Of a stretch of DNA of 64,000 bases, positions 13,713 through 25,850 are shown piece by piece. The first letter of the stretch is position 1, and every line of letters begins with the position of its first letter. A program made the position numbers and the translations under genes. The notes under the pieces are model-generated. The model was not told the origin of the DNA. It saw nothing but the letters and a program-made list of their open reading frames with translations, and searched no databases. This DNA comes from Dicaeum eximium. Taxonomy: Eukaryota > Chordata > Aves > Passeriformes > Dicaeidae. Where the stretch lies: positions 482,642-546,641 of the forward strand of contig VWZP01002541.1 in assembly GCA_013396995.1 (NCBI GenBank), given 5' to 3'.

Positions 13713-14656
13713 ATAGTAGCTGTTAGTAATATAACCATAATAATAATTGCAGAATGAAAGGTGACCACAGTTCCCAACTTTCTAACTCAAATCCTAATTT
13801 ATCTTATTTTCATAAGAATAGTCCTTGCTCAGGCATTCACCTAGCTAGCATTTTAAACAGTAGAACCCACAGCAGAAAAATTCAGTGCAGCAGCAGTGTT
13901 GCTACAGTCACAGTAATAAAAGGATACAGGCAAGAGATAAGGGAGATAGGGAGAGTTAAGACACCACTGCCAGAATAACTCACACACACGCAGCTCTAAG
14001 CGTAACACTTGTTCTTAAGAACCAGCTCTTGATTCAATTACTTAAATACTCAAAAGCTTCACTCAAATACAGGAACAATGGTCATAATTTTAACTGTCAT
14101 TGGTAAAATATTCAAGAAGCAATGACAGAAATGCCATCCAAAGCTGCTACGAGGTGTAAGACTACCGTCTCTTATCCAGAATGAACTACTCCTTTGATAT
14201 TTAACACTGAAATACACTGCTTCTGTTATTTGCAGTTCAATATTAATTCATTATTATTTAATTATTAATTAAATTACGTATTATGTTACATACTAGGAAA
14301 TGCTCCACTGTCTGCAAGGTAACTTAAAGATACCTGTCAAATATCTGTCATGAAATAGGTGAGCAGAATGGCATAGAGAAGGAATCCATTCAATTTTCCT
14401 GTCTCAGTCAGCTTAACATCATAGATCATCTTTAACTGCATATGGTCTATCAGAACCCAAAACATAGTATGGGTGAAATATACAACTTCATTAAAAAGTA
14501 TCCACATTACCTTCTAGAAACTGTTACAAAGTTTCTAGTCAAAAGTACTAGTAATCTTGCATTAATCCAGGATCCAAAGCCAAGAAAAAGGTATTTCAAA
14601 GCACCTTTTACTTCTGCATCTCTCACAGTAACTGAATTTCTACAGAATTGAAATAA

Positions 14657-15229
14657 TGCTGGTTGTGAATGGGATAGAGTTAATTTACTTCACTGAGTTG
14701 GTGTGGGGCTGTGTTTTGGATTTGTGCTGAAAACAGTGCTGATAATACAGGAATGTTTTCATTTTTGCTGAGCAGCCCTTACACAGGGCCAAGGCCTTTT
14801 CTGCTTCTCACCCCACCAGCTTGTGGGCTGGAGGTGCACGACAACCTGGGAAGGAACAGAGCCAGGACAGCTGACCCTAAACAATCAAAGATATCCCATG
14901 CCATATGGCATCATGCTCAGTATATAAAAGCCAGGGAAGAAGAAGAAAGGCAGGATGTTCAGAGCGATAGCGTTTGTCTTCCCAAGTAACAATTACAAGT
15001 GATGGAGCCTTGCATTCCTCACTGCCCTTGGGAAGTGGTGAATGAATTCCTTGTTTTGCTCTGCTTGCATGCACAATTTCTGCTTTACCTATTAAACTGC
15101 CTTTATGTCAACCCACAAGTCTTTTCACTTTTACTCTTCTGATTCTCTCCCCCACCCCATAAGGGAAGACAATGAGCAAGTGGCTGTGTGAGGGTAAGCT
15201 GCTGGCTAGGGGTTTTATTTTCTTTCACA
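14657..15229 (+). mobile_element. Solitary ERV LTR (short family), antisense to MLLT10
   Basis: It begins TGCTGGTTGTGAATGGGATA and ends near TTTTCTTTCACA. It holds a clear TATA box (TATATAAAAG at 14921-14930) and a poly(A) signal ATTAAA at 15091-15096, in the order expected of U3-R-U5. From memory it matches a common bird LTR family (GGGATAGAGTTAATTT and GTCTTCCCAAGTAAC blocks). No target-site duplication was evident, and no internal retroviral sequence is adjacent. It is a solo LTR. Confidence 0.88.
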
Positions 15230-17946
15230 GCAAAAGTGAAAGACTAAAATGTGTACTTTGAGATGGAAAAAGGCAGTTGCAACCTAGGCAGCCTTACAAT
15301 TCTACATCTTGCAGAGTCGTTTTAAGGTATACCTGTCATTTTGATTTTATAACAATTAACTAATCCCAGCTGACAAGCTTAATATTACTGAGGTGTTTGC
15401 TGTGCTAATGTACACTAAAAGCACTACTCTTTTTTCAGTAATATATATAATGTGTTACTGTAAGGTTAAAAAAATATGAGGTAGTAAATCTAATTCCATT
15501 ATAATCTTGAGAATTGAGACAAGTAGTTCCTCCTTTTTCTCTTACTGAAATAAAAAAATCTAAATTAAAATGAGCTTATATTCTTATGCATTTTTTCTTG
15601 ACCTCCACAAGAAATCATTGTGCTGGTGCCAGCTCCAGTAAATGTCATGCAGTTGATTATCAGGATGACAGTTGTATACACAGAAAACAGCACAAGTACA
15701 CAGAAAAATTTAGTGAGCAACAGGTTAAACAAGATTGTCACCTTTCCTCTTAATCCTGCAGATAAAAATATCTATTACTAAATATACTCAGATAGAGTAG
15801 CTTTCTAATAAAATTTTGTTTACACAGCCACATGCTGTCAGTATTCCCACATAGACTTTCAACAGAATTTGACATGAAGAGATGTATTAAAAAAGAAAAA
15901 TCTACACTCCTACAGAAGTCAGTACAGAACAGGTGTCTAGAAAGAGAAACGCTATTCATTGGCAACAACAGTATAGACTGAAGGATGAAGACACCCCTCT
16001 TTTTGAACCCGTGGAACCCATACAAAAATTCAGTTTTAGCAAACAGGAACTGGGTTCTACATCTTACATAGATATTCGTGTATCTATACATTGAGATACA
16101 CGTGGTTTATATTTACTGACCAGCTTTTAGAGGTGTTTCAGAGTCATGCTTCTTTCCCTCTGACTTAATAGAATTTGGAATAAGTTAACACGGATATGCA
16201 TCACCATTAGCATCTATACCACATAGTTTTTATTTGAATAATATGTATCTAGTATTACTTCAATTACTAAAATTGAAGTCATTTCAAAGGGGTTGCAAAC
16301 CACTTTTCTTCTAGTTATCTTTAACATTCTTACAATTTTGCTTCAGACATCAAGAGCAGTTCAAAGGATTAAACAGTCAAATATATTAAACCAAAAAAAC
16401 TTAGAATTTTAATAAAAATGCAATGGGATACTGAATTACTGAGATGAGTTTGGAGCTTTTTTTCCCCAAAAAGTTACATAAAACGCCCAATGTTCAATTA
16501 GCATCACTTAGTTTATGAAATGAGGAAATTCATAGAGGAATGACACAATTAGAATCATCTTTAAAAATACTATACAGCACTTTTAAGTGACTCCTTGGAA
16601 TTAAAACAGGTTTTTTGTTGTGGTTGTTTTTTAAGAGAAAAAAGAAACTACTGCTTATGCAGCTGAATGATAAGCCAAAAACCTGCAATCTAATCCTATT
16701 TTTACCACAGAATCTTATGTGATGCATAGCAGGTCCATTTTACCTTTCCACAGTCAGTTGTTCAGACAGTGAGGAAATGCCGCAGGAACACCTGATCTGA
16801 GTCTTTACACCTCGCCTTGTAGCAGCTTACAAAGTGCATTAAATTCATTAAAAAGCATCAAGCACCTTTCTCCCAGATTAAATTAATTGCCCTGACACAT
16901 GAGCACAGGCTCCTGCACAACATATTTGGGAAGTCTGGGCAGTTCCAAATGCAGCTCCAAACCAACACACAGCATATGGAAACTTTCAATGCACAGAGAC
17001 ACGGTTTAACTCTTTCCTTCCCACGGGCCTAACAACCAAACTCCCAGCTACAGTGGAACACGTGGAATGTGACACACTGCCACAACCTGCTCACAGGCAT
17101 TCAAGTTCTTACCCACAAAATCGGAAAAGCTGTCATGTTTCTTTAAGAACAAGACAAGCAGCAAGAAGATGCCCACAATGCATTAGTAAGCTCAGTGTTT
17201 GGGACACTTTTCTTGGCTCCTACATTTTAGGTCCTCCTCCGATGCTCTCCAACTTCTGTCATAGTGACAAGAGGCCCCTTGTCATTTTATTCTTTTCGCC
17301 TCTTCAATCACTTCTTAGATATCTGCAGTCTTCAGTCATAAGCCCATTTTTGTTTAGTTTACATTCTATGAGCCACTACAGCAGAGTTTTAAATTTTCCC
17401 TTCCTGCTCAGCTCAGACCAAAGCACTTCTAGTACAAAAGGCAGCGGCATAATTCAGCTGCTATATAGTAGTTACTTACTACATAATATATTCACATTTT
17501 TCAGAAGTCAAACATATAAAGCTAGTAACGTTGCCTAATTTTCAAGTTAGTGGCAAAAAAATACTTCTATTATACCAAGGTCAATTCCAGATATGTTTAG
17601 TTCCTTCTTTAGTCCTTCCAAATATAAGACTGCCAGTAACATTAAAGCAAGGCATTCTTCCACAGCCTCATGGTGGCCTAAGTTTTCCCAAGAAAGCCTG
17701 AGTAAATACCTGGGTGCTGAAGAAAAGGGATATTATAATGGAATGTCAAATTACATACCACCAATCCTCTTTATAAGGGACATAGCCTCATCACTAAATC
17801 ATTTCTAAATAGCATCTCTGCTACAGAAACTAACAATGCTTAGGCAGTAGTAATCAGAATATAATGAAGCTATTTATTCTGTAGCTTCAACATAATCATG
17901 AAAATTAAATCATACCTAAGGTTTGGTTAGATTTGTTCAGGTTTTT

Positions 17947-17962
17947 TTATTATTATTATTAT
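17947..17962 (+). repeat. (TTA)n microsatellite, short
   Basis: About five TTA units in intron 7. Confidence 0.75.
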
Positions 17963-20024
17963 ACTGTTACATATTTGTTACCAATTTTGTTGGCAAAGTG
18001 CCCAGAAGAGACTAAATACATACTATGGAAGGGAAACACAGGCTTTCAGCTGAGCCTGTTTGTAGAAATGACAGTTACCTATATTAACGTTTTTAGACCA
18101 ACTGCTTCTTACTGCAGTGTAGTATTTCATCTTACTACTGTGTAGTATTTCACATGCACAAATGGACAGCTTTTGAGGTCTTTAGCAAGAAAAGTGGTTC
18201 CAAACTACAACTCATACAGCTACTGCTTGCCGAAACAGAAAGCTTTAATGATGCCTACAGATCAGATTATCCAAATTTCCAAAGAACAGAGATGAAACAT
18301 ACAGCAGAAACTACAGTGGTCTTGAGGGGGGATGTGGGTGCCACACACACACAAACACTACTGTATCTGTGAAGAAAATATTTACTATAATATGACAAAA
18401 ATCTGGATTCTCATGGGATTTACTAATTAGGAAATAAGGAAAGTCACCCTAAAAAACTGCCCTACTCCTCCAAGATCCTTAATACAGTATATTAAATACA
18501 CAGCATACGCTGAAGAAATAGCTGACACCATTAAGTGAACACACTCAGCTTGAAAGTCCCTCCAAGTGTACGCTGTACATTTCACAGGTATGACCCGGGA
18601 AGCAAAGTATCTTCACACAAAGTCATTTAAGAAAAACAAAAAGTCAAACCCAAAATAGAACAAAAAACCACAAACCACCAACTTAGAAGTTTTGTCAATT
18701 TGAGTAAAAATTCATGCAGGTACTTAGATAAAACATGACCTAAAGTATCATAGTGAAAAACTAATAAAAAAATATGGCAAGTATTAGTAAAGGTTTACCA
18801 TGCAGCTAATTCTGTAGTCTGTAATTCAAAATTGTTTTTTCTATCAACGTGTTACTAAGAAAAATAAGTCTGCCAAAATCCCATACTTTTATTATTTTAG
18901 CCCTAAATTTAGATCTAGAGGTACAACAGCATCACAGTGCACACTCTTTTCTGCATTACCAGATAAAGACGGAATTATTCACACCATTAAACAAGTCTAA
19001 AGATTAGACTTTTTAGAAGATTATTCAAGAACAACTGGCAATCAATATCCATCCAAAATGGAAGGGATCTTAAAATCCAAATCAAATACTAAGGAGACTA
19101 AGAGTCTAAAGAATGATATTTGCTATTCAATTTTCTGTTTCTGTAAATACAGCTCCTTTGCATAATACACATTTGGTCAAAAGATGCTTTGATTCCAATT
19201 TTCATGTAATGACTTTTAATAATGTAAAACTAAGTTTACCCACATCCACACAAAATCCTATTAAGCTATTTGTACAGGACGTGTACTAGTGAGCAGTTTT
19301 GTACGTATTCTTTGAGGCCTAAAAAAGTGCCAAATCATATTTGCATTATTGTCTCTGTTGAATTTAGATTAAAAATTTCATAGAGACAACTGTTAATGTA
19401 GCAGTAATAAAAAACTAAAATTGTAATCATCATAGATTTGAAATTATTTTTTAATAATATGCAAAGTCAAATCATTAAAAGAATATACCAGTTATGGTAT
19501 ATTCAGCAGTTATGTTCTTTGTACCTCTCAGCAAGACTTCCCAGGTGAGTAACAAGGTATTTAGCCAGCACAGTGGGCTTGACCACCAGTACCAGCAAAA
19601 TGTGTCAAGAAAAGAAGTCAGTTCTTTGATGAGAGAAAGATATAACAGGCTGAAACATAAGAAATTAGACACACAGTTGCTAAAATGTCTAATGCTGGTT
19701 TTGTTCCCCATGTAATCACAAAGGGTATACAAGAAAAGCTCTAACAGAAAATGAAAGCAAAGGAAGTTGCATAGAGCAGCCTTCCCAATGGATATGTTTC
19801 AGTATCTCAAAACTGAATACAAACAGAACTAGAAAAGTGCATATACAAATGCACCTGAAGAGGTTCCCTCATCGGATGCCAGTACCTATGGTTTATCACA
19901 TGTTATTTATTATTCAGTGCTTCAGAACAAGATTTTCTTCACGCTTCAGCAAAAATTAAATTTACCAGAAAGGGCTACTTTTAAGCAGATGTGCCACATA
20001 ATTCGCAACGACAAATCCACTTAC

Positions 20025-20120
20025 TTTTTTCTCCTTCTCATGATGTTTATCCTGAGAGTGAGAGGAAGAATCACTTAAACTTTGATCATATGACCTATTA
20101 GATCCCCGTTTGCTCTTTTT
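20025..20120 (-). CDS. MLLT10: MLLT10 coding exon 7: basic/Ser-rich linker with putative nuclear signal
   Basis: This 96-base exon (32 codons, phase 0 on both sides) encodes residues 205-236, beginning KKSKRGSNRSYDQSLSD and ending HSQDKHHEKEKK. The KKSKRG start is a likely nuclear localisation signal just after the PZP module, and the Ser and Lys content suggests a disordered linker. The acceptor is TTTTTAG^AAAAAG and the donor is GAGAAAAAA^GTAAGT. Because it is symmetric (0,0), it could be skipped without a frameshift. Confidence 0.95.
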
Positions 20121-22096
20121 CTAAAAAGAGAAAATATATTTATGGACAGAGAAAAGGAACCATTTGAATAAATAAAAAGTATAAAGCATTTCCACTGACA
20201 AGATGCCTTAATGCTTGAGGAAAAAATCCTCATTGCTTCAATTACTGGAAAACTGACTGATTACTGACACTAAAATTCACAAGACTACTGAAGGTATACC
20301 AGGAAAAAAGCAAAAAAAGCCTGTCCCTGTATCAACTTTTACACCTCCCACAAATTTGCAAGATATGCTTTCCACAGAGAATGAAATATGCCACTTTTTA
20401 AAGGTTAAAAGATGCTAGACACATTTTCAAGTTCTCATAACATAAAACAAAAAAGATGCTGTTCAAATGAGTATCACATGAAGCCACAGTGATGCCCTGA
20501 CACATGCTTGAAATGCATTGTAAGGTGACTTCATTACTTATTTATTATTCAAGCGATCTGTCTGGTATATTTTCATTAAAATGGATTAAAAACCAGGATA
20601 CAGAATGCTACAGTCATGTCTGTGATTATAAGTGGCAGATGTAATTGCCTGTATTTCTGTAATGTCTGAGAGCCTAGTTCAGAACTGCAAATACTTTATG
20701 CTGGGCCAGTGCTCTAAATGTTGGTTTTCTCCTAACTGAGGAGGCATTTAAAGACACTTCAAGCCACTCTCTTGTCAACCAGTTTTCAGTGGAATAGTAG
20801 ATGTAGAACACCCACCATCTTCAGCACTAAATAACTAAATACTAAGCACTGTATTTACCAGGCATTAACAGTTACAACAATCCTAAAGAAAAACTGAAAC
20901 ACTTAAAACAAATTTGCCAGTCTTTACTGTTCTTACCACTGTAGCTTTGTAACAGAACACTAACTAATTATATGTCAAATATAGAGTTATGTCTTTATCA
21001 TTAAACTTGTTTTTTAAATAAACATACCTGTTCTCAATCATAGCAGCACTGCTACATTCAAATCAAAGGCATAACAGTGTAAGGGTTTGCCTTCACCGCT
21101 AAATAAGAGACCATTTTTGCTCTTTTTGTAAATACATAGCTCAAGATAGTAAAAAAAAAAATCTTAGCTTAGTAAGGGCCTAGAAAGCCCTGACTCATCT
21201 TCATTATGAAGCAAATTCATCAGTATTCACAAAAGCACAAAACTAACCTCACCATGCTTATCTTCTAAAACTAAATTGTTGACTGGTCCTGTGTTTTTAC
21301 CTCACTGCAACCTGAAAGTCACACCAAGTATTCAACTTTTTTAGCAGTAAAAAGAAGTCATCTGCAATTTAAACTATAATTACAACAGTATTTGAATGTA
21401 AGTCTGTATATTTTAGTATTAATAAATAACATTTTTTGAACATCAGCAAGCCCCTCAAGTCCACACACTCGCACATGTACACAGAAACAAATATCTGGAA
21501 CTGTCAAAGTGTTAAGAAGTGAAAGGAAAGACTCCAGAGGTCTGATCCAAAACCTACTCAGCATTAACTGAGAAATTTCAATGTTTTTCTTTTCTTGTTT
21601 GTTTTTTAAAAATCAAACCTCAAGTCACTTACTTAAGGTTGTGTTTCAGAAGTTACAGGGAGGGAATACTCACTGGCTACACAGTGAGAGACAGAACAAA
21701 AGAGGTTGGGCAGAAGAGTAACAGAAGCAGAAAGAAATTGAGTGCTTCTTTATTCTCTAGAAGTAGTATTTTTTGGTTTATTCTAAAATGGACTGAATTC
21801 CTAGAAGGTACCTAAACAAACAGCAAAAGAAAACATTCCATGAACTCAATGAAAAAAACACCACTAAATGTGCATGCTGTTTCTGGCAGAGGGGGAAAAC
21901 CCACAAATCTATAAAGTAACCACTTATAAAAACATTTCCAGCTACTACTTCTGTAACTGTGATTAAAACATTGTTTTAATGAAATACAATCTACTTTTTG
22001 AACTACATGAAAATATTATTTCTAGTGCTAATGGCAATTCAGAATAAAAAAAAATAAGTCAGTAACATTTATTTATAGAATTTAATAAATACATAC
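20121..22096 (-). other. MLLT10: MLLT10 intron 6 (2.0 kb)
   Basis: A short AT-rich intron with nothing recognisable in it beyond the splice borders. Confidence 0.8.
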
Positions 22097-22190
22097 CAGT
22101 TTATTAAAATGGTATTTACAGTAGCCACAGTATTGGACGTTATCTGCACCATTGCCTTCCTCTTCACAAAGAAGTCCTGCAAACTGTGCA
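22097..22190 (-). CDS. MLLT10: MLLT10 coding exon 6: end of PHD finger 2
   Basis: The exon completes Cys173 and encodes residues 174-204, beginning AQFAGLLCEEEGNGAD and ending KYHFNKL. Cys173, Cys194 and Cys197 are the last three ligands of PHD2, which completes the PZP histone-reading module. The acceptor is TTTTTAG^TGCACAG and the donor is AAACTG^GTATGT, phase 0. It has Asn202 where I remember Ser in mammals, a conservative change. The open frame extends on both sides of the exon, but the splice borders are clear. Confidence 0.96.
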
Positions 22191-22888
22191 CTAAAAATAA
22201 ACCAAACAACATTCAAGGAAAGCCATTTTACACCAGTTTGCACCACAATATCACAGCTGATAACATATGGATGCTTACATCTGCAATAATTAAGAGATTT
22301 CCACACAACTTCCAGCGGCATGTGAACACATAACCAACCTTTGTAGCCCAGGGAAAAACATGTATAATTCATACTTTGGCCTGTTGCCTTTTTTCAGAAT
22401 CTTTAAGCCACTCACACAATCTTACAGATAGCAAATCTACATTAACTATGCAGCTACTTGCACAAATAAATAAAGCAATCTACAGTTACTCTTAACTCAA
22501 ATTCAAGCCAAAAAAATTATCTAAGGAAGAACAGCTTTGAACAAAACCATACTATAGCTCCAAAAAAAGAGTTTTTTCAGAACTTGCACACATGCTTCTC
22601 TGACTTGCCATGAAAATTACTGGGTTTTTTTCATCTAACTTGAATTACATAGTAAATCAAACTGTGTTTACCAGTTTAAAACACTGTGGCAGGCTAATGT
22701 CTTTTAAAAAGATCAACACTTACAAGTTGCATTTACTGGACTAATTATTATCTTATTCTACTACAATTTTTTCAAAACCATTTTGGTTTTCACCATTTGT
22801 AATGTTGATATATTTTCTTTATCAAAACCAGCTTAGATATTGACAAACCAAATATTGTTACATTTTCCATGTAGTTTTTATTCCCGTA

Positions 22889-23979
22889 TGTCAGGGTTTA
22901 GGATTCTTCCTTTTGTTTCATTCTCCAAGGGCATTTTGTCCCATATGTTGCTAGGAGACAACAACGACTGGGTACTTAAGAGAGAAAAAAGAAGTTGCCA
23001 AACTCAGGGGAGGAGGGCACCTGGCTGCACTTCTCTTATCTGCGGGTTTCTCCAGGAGGGGCAGAGATACCAGAGAAGGAGGCTAGGAAAAGGGGGCTGG
23101 GGCAGCTGTTAGGTCTCTTGAGCTCTCGGGAGAATTCATCACCCCTGCGGGGTTCAGTCTCCTGCTGCCTTTCTTCCACCGTGAGTGCAGCTCTGCTCCT
23201 GAGAGCGCCTGCTGCACTGGGCCCTTATTAACAGCCTACCTCACCGAACAGGGGACCCGTCCACATCTACTCAGGCGCCTCAGGGGAAACCCCAAGATCC
23301 TCGAGCCCCATTCCGCCCCAAGGGAGTCTCTCTCTGCCCCGTTCGGGAGCTCGGCTGTCACCGCCCGCCGCTCGCCCATCTCCTCTGCTCGCCACCACTC
23401 CTCGTTCTTTGCTACACTGTAGCCCCACAGCCCCCGCCTGCCCATGGTTCCAGCTACAGCTCCGGAGTTTCTGATACATCTCATCTACCACTCCCCGCCC
23501 TTACAGCTTGCTGCTCCCGAGCATCCTGCTGGGGCACCAGGACCGACTGCCCCAAGGGGTTTGCGAAGCGAGGCCTCTCCGCCATTGCCACGTGCCCCCC
23601 GAGCTCGCGCCGGAGCGCCCCCTGCAGCCGCGGGGGAATCACTGCGCCTGCCCTGCGCGCCGGGAGCCAGCAGCGCCCCTGCCGGCCGTGCCCGGAACTG
23701 CACGAGCGGGGAAGCGGTTTGAAGAGCGAGAAGGGACCGCTCATTGGGGTTTGCGGTTGGTGTTTCCTTTTTGTTTGTTGTTGCTGCCACTGTTTCTGTT
23801 TGTTTGCCTTGTTATACACATACATACTAATAAAGAATTGTTACTCCTTTTCCCATGTCTTTGCCTGAAAGACCCTTAATTCCAAAGTTGTAATAATTCA
23901 GAGGGAGAGGGGTGTTTCTCTCCTTTCTAAGGGAGGCTCCTGCCTTCCTTGGCAGACACCTGTCCTTCAAACCAAGACA
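22889..23979 (+). mobile_element. Complete solitary ERV LTR with target-site duplication, antisense to MLLT10
   Basis: It starts TGTCAGGGTTTAGGATTC and ends AAACCAAGACA, TG...CA borders typical of an LTR family common in songbirds (from memory). AATAAA lies at 23829-23834 near the 3' end. The middle (about 23100-23750) is very GC- and CpG-rich, unlike the surrounding intron. The flanks CCGTA (23884-23888 is not involved; the left copy is 22884-22888) and CCATA (23980-23984) look like a 5-bp target-site duplication that differs by one CpG-type G-to-A change. No retroviral coding remains, so it formed by LTR-LTR recombination. The open frames inside it (for example 23444-23722 and 23508-23879) are not genes. 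Confidence 0.88.
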
Positions 23980-24512
23980 CCATAATAATGCAATGTTACA
24001 GTCAAAATGATACACAGCGGTATTTAAATGAAAGAAGACTATATAATGTGGTTCATTCACAGATTTTAAAAAATATGTTCTTGGAAAACCCAGAAATACT
24101 AAATACATGCACATCTACAGCTGATACCAACTAGAAAAAATAACAAAGAGGATGTATTTAAGCAAAGACTTATTGTTTCTAAGCTTCTTTTACAAAAAAA
24201 CATGCACTCAAGCTCATTTTTCATTAGACAATCATTCTGATAATCCCAATTTGATACACCTTGCCCTGCATTTCTGGTAATCTTCACATTTTTCTTCCAT
24301 TTTTTTTAAATATTACAGAAGCCTCTCATTATCTCCAGCCATACTACCCTCCAGGTAGATATAATTTTGTAGTACAGACCATGTTTTTGAACCGAAACAT
24401 TCTAAAAAGTAGCAAGATAGCTGTTTTGATTTTCAACTTAAAGCCACATGCTCTTCACAGCATTCACTGAAAACAGGGTTTTGGAATAAAGTAAAAAGAT
24501 GAAAAGGACTCT

Positions 24513-24574
24513 TGTATGCATCCAAGTGTTTGAAAGGAAAGAGACCTTTTCATACAAGCGCTTGGATGTACACA
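24513..24574 (+). repeat. Long imperfect hairpin
   Basis: On the plus strand, CATCCAAGTGTTTG (24519-24532) pairs with CAAGCGCTTGGATG (24555-24568) over 14 positions with two G:U wobbles. The stem extends outward by five more pairs with one mismatch, and inward by AAAGG/CCTTT after a 5-base bulge. The wobbles mean it folds better as plus-strand RNA (antisense to MLLT10). A precursor-miRNA-like shape is possible, but no known miRNA was recognised. Confidence 0.55.
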
Positions 24575-25746
24575 TTTTTCACATCTGTAAGTAATCCCTT
24601 TACATGGTATGCACGCTTTGAGGAACACAATCCATTTTCACCATAAAAAGAAACTTGACATTGATCACATCTGATGAAAAATCAGATGCTTATGGAAGAA
24701 TAAAACCTGCAAAGTAGTCAAGCAATTAAAAGAAAAAAATAAATGAAGAGTTGCCAAGATTATCAGCACTGAAACAATGGAATTAAACCCTTCAAGATCT
24801 CCACAAGTCATACAAATTATCACTTGGGTACACTGAAGAAAATACATTTAAGTGATTTAAGCTGATGTTCAAATACCATTTCCCTGACTAAACTGGTCAT
24901 GAAGCAGCATACTGGGGCAGTCATAAAACAGACAGGTAAATCCACAGATTAGGTAGCTAGACAGCCTATATAAATCTGCCCACTACTGTAAAATAACTTC
25001 AGCTGAAATTGAAAAAAAAATAATGACTGCAAATTTTGGAGTGGAACTTTTTGCTTCTTTTTACCTGTTGACATGTGGTTTAATCTAATTATCCAGCCTC
25101 TTTTAGAAATCTATAAAGTGAAACAAGCATCTCCTGAATGCAAGAAAAGCTAAGTATCTTAAACCGGAATGAATCACAAGGTGGAGGAAACAGCTTTTTT
25201 TTTTTTCTCCAGCAGTAATACATGAAATCTGAATAGTTCAGGATGATCTGTACCATTTAGATAAAAACCAGTGGGGCGAGTTACTCCCAAATGTCTGGAA
25301 ATCCATACTGGAATGGGTGAGCCCAGTGCATTTTTACATACAGGTCAGTAATTTTCTCTTTTCTCTTTTTGATTTACCGAAAGTAAACATCAAAATCAGT
25401 TAGCAGGCAATGCTAACAATGTCTTCACACTCCCATATCCTATTAAAGATCCTCTAAGAAAAATAACCTGAGACCAAAAAAAATAAACCCAAACTCCCCT
25501 ACACTTATTCACAGGAGCATACAGTATTTAATACCACCAAAGGGAGGATTATCAGACAGTTTTTGCAGCTCACAGCAAAATCTATGCTGCCACTACCATA
25601 TTGCTAGTAAACACTACTATAAAAACAAACCACTTTACTGTATTTCTTTACTCAAAAGATGTACTAAATAAGGACTTTATTCATTATACTGTGTGTATTG
25701 ATTCCTTCTGGAACATCAGAGATATTAAATAATAAAATATACTTAC

Positions 25747-25850
25747 CATGTTACATGAAAAGCTTGTCGACATCCATGTTTATTACATGTCATACAAGCA
25801 CCAGTGGCTGCTTTACTTTCTCTGCCTTGTTCATCACAAATATAGCATGT
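25747..25850 (-). CDS. MLLT10: MLLT10 coding exon 5: extended PHD finger 2, first part
   Basis: The exon encodes residues 139-172 (TCYICDEQGRESKAATGACM...) plus two bases of codon 173. It holds the PHD2 zinc ligands Cys140, Cys143, Cys160, Cys165 and His170, spaced as in the C4HC3 fold; Cys157 is an additional cysteine. The acceptor is TTGATAG^ACATGC and the donor is GTAACATG^GTAAGT, phase 2, so the next ligand, Cys173, is split by the intron. The sequence agrees with vertebrate AF10 along its whole length as I recall it. Confidence 0.96.

Larger units (their letters stand above)
8084..20024 (-). other. MLLT10: MLLT10 intron 7 (11.9 kb)
   Basis: AT-rich, with one solo LTR (14657-15229), a 17-bp hairpin (13671-13712), a short (TTA)n run (17947-17962) and a small direct repeat, GTGTAGTATTTCA, twice near 18116 and 18139. 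The longest open frame, 17053-17538 on plus, has no recognisable domain. No gene is supported. Confidence 0.75.
22191..25746 (-). other. MLLT10: MLLT10 intron 5 (3.6 kb)
   Basis: About a third of it is the LTR at 22889-23979. The remainder is AT-rich, with a long imperfect hairpin at 24513-24574. No other feature was recognised. Confidence 0.8.

Noticed and set aside
17053..17538. 161-residue plus ORF in intron 7
   Set aside because: It has no recognisable domain, biased composition or splice context, and no support beyond length.
23236..23879. Cluster of Ala/Pro/Arg-rich ORFs on both strands
   Set aside because: All fall in the CpG-rich centre of the solo LTR at 22889-23979. High GC content removes stop codons.
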